Source: Bacillota bacterium (GTDB lineage Bacteria; Bacillota; Clostridia; Oscillospirales; Acutalibacteraceae). Taken from it: a stretch of DNA of 27,638 nt. A program made the position numbers and the translations under genes. The notes below the pieces were generated by a model, which saw nothing but the letters and a program-made list of their open reading frames with translations, did no database searches and was not told the DNA's origin. The stretch lies in the NCBI GenBank assembly GCA_009786275.1, contig WQTL01000516.1, forward strand, positions 1 to 27,638, written 5' to 3'. Every line of letters begins with the position of its first letter. The first letter of the stretch is position 1. Below are positions 22,015 through 27,638 of this stretch, piece by piece.

Positions 22015-24612
22015 ATGTTGTCAGAAACCATAAACAGCAGGCTGCTGGAGCGGTTCGCCGTGCCGTTGCCTGAGTTCCATAACCGCCGGATCGTGTTCTG
22101 GCACGATGAAGACGGTTCGTTCGAGGATGAATTGAACCATCTCGATCTGCCCGGCACACAGGTCATCAGATTAACCGGCACAAACAATTTCTCTGTTAAA
22201 AAATTACTCTGCGCCGACGATCTGACGGGCGATTATCTGATTTACGACCCTCTGGTTTATGACAAAGAAGGCAAAGACGACTGGTTGTTGGACATCCGGC
22301 TGTACAGCGAGGAGTTCCGCGCCGACCTTGTGTCCTTGCAGATGGAGGAACTGTTGGTAGAACCGTCCTCCGCGATGCGCAAGACGATGAAGCTTTACGA
22401 CAGATTTATGGACAGCAAAGAGCGCAGGGAAAAACTGCGCCGTATCGGCCGCAGCTACCAGTCGCCGCTGCAATTGCATATCGACATTATGGCGGTGCTG
22501 TGCGGGTGCGGCGGCGGCACGGTACAGGACGTGATTATCGCCGTGCTGTCGGCAGGCCTGGAGAAAGAGAGCAATGCCGCGCTAACGGCGATTGAAAAGT
22601 TCGGCAGCATGGATGCTTTTTGGTCGTTGATTCAAAAATACACGGGTTATCCGCACACGCACGAGCGTCCGCTTGGCGATTTTGCCGCCCATATCCTGCT
22701 GACCGCTCTCTCACAAACGATGCCGATGTCTATTCTGCGCGGGTTGGAGCGGTTCGTTTCAGACGCGAACAAAGCTTATTGCTACCAGCTAGTCCACGAG
22801 TGGCAGCACAGCGGCGACGGAAGTGGCTTGGAAGACATTTGCCGCCATGTGGAGCGAGAGCTGCGCCTTGCCGGTCGTTTTGACAAGACGGAAGTCAGCG
22901 TTCTCTTGAAAAGCGATACATTCCCGGCGATCAATGAAAGCATCCTCAAGCATTTCTACGCTGAGATTGCCGAGAACGTCATTAAGGCAGAGGATATCAT
23001 TACGGCGGTTGAGAGCCGCAGAACAGCCGCTTGGTATAGCCTGACAGAGGACTATCTCGAAAGCCTCTATTGCATAGCCAGAATGCAGAGATTCTACCTA
23101 TCGCACATCGAAGGCTTCCATATAGTGGAACCAGCGAAGGTCTGGACGCTCTACACCACGGACGCTTATCAAATGGACAGCTATTATCGGCGCTTCCATC
23201 TTCATTTTGGCAATAGCTTAAAAAAACCGAGCGCACTTTTGGAGGACGCTTTGAAGAAGTGCTCCGACAGGGTTGAAGGCTTGTACCGTGAGTGGTTTTT
23301 GAAACAACTCACCCTGATATGGACCAATTCCATCGCGGGCGATCTGGAGTCGCTTGGGGCCGTTGCCGCCGCACAGATACCCGAACAACGCAGATTCTAC
23401 AACCGCTATGTTTCGCCCAACGTGCGCCGCGGCAACCGTGTGTTCGTGGTTATTTCCGACGCCCTGCGCTATGAAACAGCCGTTGAACTCTCCGAGCGGC
23501 TCAGCCGCGTCACCAAGGGCAAGACAACAATGGAAGCGATGCAAGCAATCTTCCCTGGTATAACGAAGTTCGGCATGGCGGCTTTGCTCCCCGGCAAAGA
23601 GGTGACGGTAAATGAAAAGATGGACGTGTTTGTAGACGGCAGCCCGGCCGCCACTACGCTCCAGCGCGGTGTGATACTTTGCAGGGCCCACCCCGGCAGC
23701 GCGGCAGTGACTTACAAAGACCTGCTCCAAATGAAAAAGCAGGAACGGCGCGACCTCGTGGCAGGCAAGGAAATCATTTATATCTATCATAACACCATTG
23801 ATGCCAACGGTGACAAACCCGCTACCGAGCAGAAGGTGTTCGAGGCTTGCGGCGACGCCATTGAGGAACTGACCGCCATCGTCAAGATCATCGTTAACGA
23901 TTTAAGCGGGGCAAATGTGTTTATCACCGCGGACCACGGCTTTCTTTACACCTATCGTCCGCTGGACGAGAGCCAAAAGATCAGCCGACAAACTTTTTGC
24001 GGCAACCTTCTGGAACTGGGCAGGCGTTACGCTCTTGTGCCTCCCGAGACCACTGCCGACTATCTCTTGCCTGTCAAAACAGACAAGATGATCAGCGGCG
24101 TTGCGATGAAGGGCTTCGCTGCGCAGGATACCGTACGCATGAAAGTGCAGGGCGGCGGCGAGAACTATGTCCACGGCGGCATAAGTATGCAGGAAATGGT
24201 TGTTCCGGTCATTGTCTACAAAGGAATCCGAGCCTCCTCCACAAAATATGTCGAGGTGCAAAATCCGGGACTTTCACTGATATCAGAGAGCCGAAAAGTT
24301 TCGAATCTGATGTTCTCGCTGGATTTTCTGCAAAAGCAGCCCGTGGGCGACAAGGTGCAACCGTGCAATTATACGCTCCGCTTCACCGACGAGGAGGGAG
24401 TGCCTGTCAGCGATTTTCAGACGGTTATCGCCGACCGGACAAGCGGCAAAGATGCCGAGCGGGTGCTGCGCGTAAGGTTCACTCTCAAGCCGATGCAGTA
24501 CAACACAAACAAGCTTTACCGCCTTGTCATCGCAAACGACACCGATGCCCCCGAAGAGGTGGAATTCCGCATAGACATCGCATTTGCCGACGACTTCGGC
24601 TTCGATCTGTAA
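22015..24612 (+). CDS. pglZ: PglZ, BREX alkaline-phosphatase-superfamily protein
   Basis: The protein has 865 residues from ATG 22015, with ACGGAGGA 6 bases upstream. The first 450 residues are the helical N-terminal part (RIVFWHDEDGSFEDEL near the start). The PglZ domain follows. VFVVISDALRYETAVEL carries the metal-binding Asp482, and NVFITADHGFLYTYRP carries the Asp640-His641 pair typical of the alkaline phosphatase superfamily. The last 170 residues form a beta-rich domain. PglZ is the signature protein of BREX and Pgl systems and works with PglX in host modification and phage exclusion. Its substrate is still unclear. The length matches the family and no lesion is visible. Confidence 0.95.
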   Translation: MLSETINSRLLERFAVPLPEFHNRRIVFWHDEDGSFEDELNHLDLPGTQVIRLTGTNNFSVKKLLCADDLTGDYLIYDPLVYDKEGKDDWLLDIRLYSEEFRADLVSLQMEELLVEPSSAMRKTMKLYDRFMDSKERREKLRRIGRSYQSPLQLHIDIMAVLCGCGGGTVQDVIIAVLSAGLEKESNAALTAIEKFGSMDAFWSLIQKYTGYPHTHERPLGDFAAHILLTALSQTMPMSILRGLERFVSDANKAYCYQLVHEWQHSGDGSGLEDICRHVERELRLAGRFDKTEVSVLLKSDTFPAINESILKHFYAEIAENVIKAEDIITAVESRRTAAWYSLTEDYLESLYCIARMQRFYLSHIEGFHIVEPAKVWTLYTTDAYQMDSYYRRFHLHFGNSLKKPSALLEDALKKCSDRVEGLYREWFLKQLTLIWTNSIAGDLESLGAVAAAQIPEQRRFYNRYVSPNVRRGNRVFVVISDALRYETAVELSERLSRVTKGKTTMEAMQAIFPGITKFGMAALLPGKEVTVNEKMDVFVDGSPAATTLQRGVILCRAHPGSAAVTYKDLLQMKKQERRDLVAGKEIIYIYHNTIDANGDKPATEQKVFEACGDAIEELTAIVKIIVNDLSGANVFITADHGFLYTYRPLDESQKISRQTFCGNLLELGRRYALVPPETTADYLLPVKTDKMISGVAMKGFAAQDTVRMKVQGGGENYVHGGISMQEMVVPVIVYKGIRASSTKYVEVQNPGLSLISESRKVSNLMFSLDFLQKQPVGDKVQPCNYTLRFTDEEGVPVSDFQTVIADRTSGKDAERVLRVRFTLKPMQYNTNKLYRLVIANDTDAPEEVEFRIDIAFADDFGFDL

Positions 24613-24633
24613 CTATAATAGGAGGATTTGAAG

Positions 24634-26682
24634 ATGGAGGCAGCAAACCCAAACGAGGAAATCTATAGAAAACTGCGGGCGAATTTCGACGGCAGGATTG
24701 TCCGCAAAGACCTGACCAAGGCCATCAAGGAGGGCGCGAACGTGCCTGTCTATGTCTTGGAGTTTTTGCTTGGACAGTATTGTTCTTCTGACGACCCGCA
24801 GATTATCGAAAGCGGTGTGGCGAACGTCAAGAGAATCCTTTCCGAGAACTTCGTGCGCCCTGACGAGGCGCAGAAGGTGCTGTCATCTCTGCGGGAGCGC
24901 GGCGGCTACACGGTTATCGACCGCATCACAGTCAGCCTGAACATAAAGTTTGACCGATATGAAGCGGACTTCTCCAACCTTGGCGTTCGGGGTATCCCCA
25001 TTTCGGCAGACTATGTATCCAGGTATGACCGCCTGCTGTGCGGCGGCATCTGGTGCATCGTCGGGCTTGAATATGAGTACATTGAGGAAGACAAAAAATC
25101 CACGCCGATACGCGTCGTGAAGCTGACCCCGATTCAAATGCCACACATTGACATGGCCGAAATAAAGGAAGGCCGCAAAGCCTTTTCCAAGGATGAGTGG
25201 ATTGCGGTTTTGCTTCGCTCTGCCGGCATGGAAGCCGACCATTTTACCAACCGCGAGAAATGGCTACAGCTCACCCGTATGCTCCCGCTCATAGAAAACA
25301 ACTTCAATCTCTGTGAGCTGGGGCCTCGCAGCACGGGCAAGTCGCATCTTTATAAGGAAATTTCGCCAAACTCCATCCTTGTATCCGGTGGGCAGACTAC
25401 GGTCGCCAATCTCTTCTACAACATGTCGAATAAGCAGGTCGGCCTTGTGGGTTTATGGGACTGCGTGGCATTCGATGAGGTGGCGGGCATTACGTTCAAG
25501 GACAAAGACGGCGTTCAAATCATGAAGGACTACATGGCGTCCGGCTCGTTCGCTCGCGGCAAGGAGGAAAAGGCGGCGTCCGCCTCAATGGTTTTTGTGG
25601 GCAATATCAACCAGAGCGTGGATGTGCTGCTGAAAACCTCACACCTCTTTGACCCGTTCCCCGAAGCGATGGCCTATGATACGGCATTCCTGGACCGTAT
25701 GCATTGCTATAATCCCGGCTGGGAAATCCCAAAGTACCGTCCAGAATCATTCACCAACGGCTACGGCTTTATCACTGATTACCTCGCTGAGTTCATGCGG
25801 CAGATGCGCAAAGAGCCATTCGGTGACGTCTGCGATAAATATTTCCGCTTCGGCAGCAACCTGAACCAGCGCGATGTAATTGCCGTGCGAAAAATCGTGT
25901 CTGGTTTTGCCAAGCTGCTCTACCCGAACGGCGAGTTCACCAAGGAAGAGATAGAGGAAGTCCTCGTCTTTGCCCTTGAAATGCGCCGCCGCGTCAAAGA
26001 GCAACTCAAGAAAATCGGCGGCATGGAGTTCTACGATGTGAACTTTTCCTACGTCGACAACGAGTCCTTTGAGGAACGTTATGTTTCCGTACCGGAGCAA
26101 GGCGGCGGCAAGATAATTCCAGAAGGCTTGACGAACCCCGGTAATATCTACACCATCTCGCAAGGTAAAAGCGGCATGATAGGCGTATACCGTCTTGAAA
26201 CGCAAATGCTCCCCGGCAACGGAAAATTCGAGCGCACGGGGCTTGGCTCTGACCGCGACGCGAAGGAAGCCACCAACACGGCGTTTAACTACCTGAAAGC
26301 AAGCGGACACCAGATAAGCGGTCAACTCAGCACGACAACAAAGGACTACATCATTAACTATCAAGACCTCAACGGCATCGGCATGACAAAGTTCTTGACA
26401 TTGCCGTCTGTGATAGCCCTCGCTTCCTGCGCCCTTGGCAAGCCAACACTTTCCAGTCTGGCCGTTCTCGGCGAAATCAGCATCAGCGGCACTATCCTCA
26501 AGGTTGAGGAGCTGGCAAGTGTCCTGCAAGTCTGCCTCGATGCTGGGGCAAAAAAAGTGTTGATCCCCATCACCTCTGCCGCTGAACTGGGCATGGTTCC
26601 AGCGGACCTCATCGGCGCATTCAGCCTGATATTTTACAGCACGCCACAAGAAGCTGTTCGCAAGGCTTTGGGCGTGGAATAA
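24634..26682 (+). CDS. brxL: BrxL, Lon-like AAA+ protein of type 1 BREX
   Basis: The protein has 682 residues from ATG 24634, with AGGAGG 8 bases upstream. Walker A is GPRSTGKS at 230-237. Walker B is CVAFDEVAG, with Asp281-Glu282. MVFVGNINQSVDVLLKT and FLDRMH follow as AAA+ sensor and arginine-finger regions. The C-terminal 150 residues have the Lon-protease fold pattern (SSLAVLGEISISGTILKV, then DAGAKKVLIPITSAAELG). They lack the Lon Ser-Lys pair: no PSAG element is present, and the usual GGLKEK lysine position reads VEELAS. BrxL forms ring-shaped oligomers around DNA in studied systems and is needed for phage exclusion rather than methylation. It ends the operon, 43 bases before a strong terminator. 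Confidence 0.95.
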   Translation: MEAANPNEEIYRKLRANFDGRIVRKDLTKAIKEGANVPVYVLEFLLGQYCSSDDPQIIESGVANVKRILSENFVRPDEAQKVLSSLRERGGYTVIDRITVSLNIKFDRYEADFSNLGVRGIPISADYVSRYDRLLCGGIWCIVGLEYEYIEEDKKSTPIRVVKLTPIQMPHIDMAEIKEGRKAFSKDEWIAVLLRSAGMEADHFTNREKWLQLTRMLPLIENNFNLCELGPRSTGKSHLYKEISPNSILVSGGQTTVANLFYNMSNKQVGLVGLWDCVAFDEVAGITFKDKDGVQIMKDYMASGSFARGKEEKAASASMVFVGNINQSVDVLLKTSHLFDPFPEAMAYDTAFLDRMHCYNPGWEIPKYRPESFTNGYGFITDYLAEFMRQMRKEPFGDVCDKYFRFGSNLNQRDVIAVRKIVSGFAKLLYPNGEFTKEEIEEVLVFALEMRRRVKEQLKKIGGMEFYDVNFSYVDNESFEERYVSVPEQGGGKIIPEGLTNPGNIYTISQGKSGMIGVYRLETQMLPGNGKFERTGLGSDRDAKEATNTAFNYLKASGHQISGQLSTTTKDYIINYQDLNGIGMTKFLTLPSVIALASCALGKPTLSSLAVLGEISISGTILKVEELASVLQVCLDAGAKKVLIPITSAAELGMVPADLIGAFSLIFYSTPQEAVRKALGVE

Positions 26683-26724
26683 GAGTAAGGTGCGCCACTA
26701 AACTTTTTTTCATCGCATAAATAT

Positions 26725-26764
26725 AAAGGCTCGAAACGGCTGTGCAAGGTCGTTTCGAGCCTTT
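26725..26764 (+). terminator. Intrinsic terminator of the BREX operon (possibly bidirectional)
   Basis: AAAGGCTCGAAACG (26725-26738) and CGTTTCGAGCCTTT (26751-26764) form a perfect 14-bp stem with a 12-base loop. The stem ends in TTT on the plus strand and AAA precedes it, so the element can act in both directions. It also faces the antisense resolvase fragment to its right. Confidence 0.85.
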
Positions 26765-26784
26765 ACAAAATTGTCCTTTCGTAA

Positions 26785-27102
26785 TGACCGCATAGCAAAT
26801 AGTCTGGTAAGTTCTCCCGTGCCTCCGTCCGTCGTAAACGGCGATCACGGCATCAGCCCTGTCAACCATGAAGCGGTTGTCGGGCACGCCTTTTGTGGGC
26901 CGCCCGAACGCCACGCCACGCGCCTTGGCCGCCGCAATCCCTTCAGCCTGCCGCTGACGAATGGCTATGCGCTCCCGTTCTGAGCAGTAGCTCAACAGTT
27001 GCAAGATGATGTCGCTGATCAGCCGCCCGGTGAGGTCGCGGTCTTTCTGTCGCGTGTCGAGCAGCGGCATATCCAGCACCACGATATCCGCACCCTTCCA
27101 TT
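26785..27102 (-). pseudogene. Fusion of a serine-resolvase fragment with a SLOG/DUF1273-type fragment
   Basis: On the minus strand, about 27102 to 26893 encodes KGADIVVLDMPLLDTRQKDR, then ISDIILQLLSYCSERERIAI and RQAEGIAAAKARGVAFGRP. This is the end of the catalytic domain and the long helix of a small serine resolvase. At FGRP the normal C-terminal HTH should begin. Instead the frame passes into DNRFMVDRADAVIAVYDGRR then GRTYQTICYA, which matches the end of SLOG-fold DUF1273 (YpsA-like) proteins. The catalytic Ser region of the resolvase and the beginning of the SLOG protein are both missing. ATG 27082 is in frame but has no ribosome binding site, so this is a relic. Confidence 0.65.
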
Positions 27103-27170
27103 GTAAATCATCGTAGCTGATACAGCTATTCCTTTTTTTGCTTTCACGCCAGGCTCACATGAAAAGGCGC

Positions 27171-27199
27171 TTGCCTTCCCATCTGTTCTGTGCTATGAT
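27171..27199 (+). promoter_or_regulatory. Sigma-A-type promoter of the right-end gene
   Basis: TTGCCT (27171-27176) and TATGAT (27194-27199) are separated by exactly 17 bases. The gene start lies 43 bases after the -10 box. Confidence 0.7.
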
Positions 27200-27241
27200 T
27201 AAAAAGTCAGAAGAGCGGAAGTAAGAGGAGGCTCATTTCCT

Positions 27242-27568
27242 ATGAAAAAGAAAACCATAGTTTCCTTGGCCATCGCACTGCCCGCTGCGCTTTTGCTTGC
27301 CTTGGGCGTCCTGCACGCCCTCAGCTACGTCAATACCATAAAGGAGAAGCCTATGCAATACACTCTATCCCAGGGCGATCTAGCGCTCAATTATGACCCC
27401 TGCGCCATGACCTTGCGTGTTGTAAATCACAACGGCACGCGGTGGGACTGGCTGCCCAAAGCCTGCTACGTGGAGCTCGCGGGCGGCAAACGGCTCGCGT
27501 TCGAAAAGGCGCTGTGCGAAAGCGAGGAGCTTGAAATTGATGGTGTGCTAGTACCCTGTAAAACCTAA
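27242..27568 (+). CDS. Short secreted or membrane-anchored protein, probably a truncated gene
   Basis: ATG 27242 follows AGAGGAGG at 27224-27231 and a good promoter. Residues 1-32 are a signal peptide or membrane anchor: MKKK, then a long Ala/Leu-rich core. The rest (about 75 residues) has alternating strands, such as LALNYDPCAMTLRVVNHNG then WDWLPKACYVELAGGKRLAF. This resembles the N-terminal beta domain of some glycoside hydrolases. That family is a guess. The protein ends abruptly at TAA 27566-27568, exactly where an antisense transposase end begins. The gene was therefore probably cut by that element. Confidence 0.5.
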   Translation: MKKKTIVSLAIALPAALLLALGVLHALSYVNTIKEKPMQYTLSQGDLALNYDPCAMTLRVVNHNGTRWDWLPKACYVELAGGKRLAFEKALCESEELEIDGVLVPCKT

Positions 27569-27638
27569 TCATTGAACAACCGGATAAAGCCTTTTGAGCT
27601 TGATACGAGCATCTTCGGCAGTAAACTGCCAATCGACA
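27569..27638 (-). mobile_element. C-terminus of an IS630-like transposase (runs off the window)
   Basis: On the minus strand from the window edge, the frame reads VDWQFTAEDARIKLKRLYPV and stops at TGA 27569-27571. This closing sequence (WQFT..DARIKLKRLYP) is typical of one IS630-like transposase group. Only 22 residues are visible, so the state of the rest is unknown. It directly abuts the truncated plus-strand gene. Confidence 0.6.

Noticed and set aside
26725..26764. Attachment site or transposon end at the 14-bp inverted repeat
   Set aside because: Position just after brxL, short loop and terminal T/A runs fit an intrinsic terminator better. No duplicate of the arm was noticed elsewhere.

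Overview
The window looks like chromosomal DNA of a Bacillota species, probably a gut or rumen Clostridia member of moderate to high GC. The basis is strong AGGAGG-type ribosome binding sites, TTGxxx-N17-TATAAT-type promoters, a typical HU gene, carbohydrate-active gene fragments, and tandem serine recombinases. The organism call is inference. Nothing here fixes a genus.

Left flank (1-3200): a patchwork of gene pieces. There is the end of a phage-like gene and a truncated collagen-like (Gly-X-Y) phage structural protein. Three antisense pieces of secreted or glycan-degrading genes follow (GH29 alpha-L-fucosidase start, beta-helix protein end, signal-peptide protein start). Then come one intact HU gene with its own promoter and terminator, a serine-recombinase C-terminus fused to an internally deleted IS630 transposase, and an IS5-type transposase tail. 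An intrinsic terminator at 3168-3203 closes this zone.

Recombinase module (3298-11562, all +): a small sigma-70 region-4-like factor, a structured 330-base untranslated stretch, an XRE-type regulator, a HipA-like kinase, a RepA/RecA-fold ATPase, and a large serine recombinase with an unusual C-terminus. After it come four small proteins and two short resolvase-like proteins that have lost the catalytic serine. Most genes overlap or nearly touch. The most notable observation is that the recombinase C-terminal domain and the four small proteins appear to be copies of one domain. That makes the locus look like a multi-part site-specific recombination system built from one active recombinase, two inactive relatives and several accessory paralogs. 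The second inactive relative is interrupted by an antisense piece of an unrelated recombinase. Further antisense pieces follow up to 12093.

BREX operon (12572-26764, all +): a promoter, an excisionase-like HTH protein, BrxA, BrxB, BrxC, PglX, a Fic-family AMP-transferase-like protein, PglZ and BrxL, then a strong terminator. This is a complete type 1 BREX phage-defence set with a Fic gene inserted between pglX and pglZ. The part of pglX after the NPPY motif is much more AT-rich than its surroundings, which suggests exchange of the DNA-specificity region.

Right flank (26785-27638): more patchwork. There is an antisense resolvase/SLOG fusion fragment, a promoter with a short membrane-anchored or secreted protein, and the tail of an IS630-like transposase running off the end.

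Taken together, the recombinase module and the BREX operon look like the mobilisation and cargo parts of one defence-carrying mobile element. Attachment sites were not identified. The fragment mosaics on both sides could be real rearrangement scars or assembly chimeras, and the sequence alone cannot decide.
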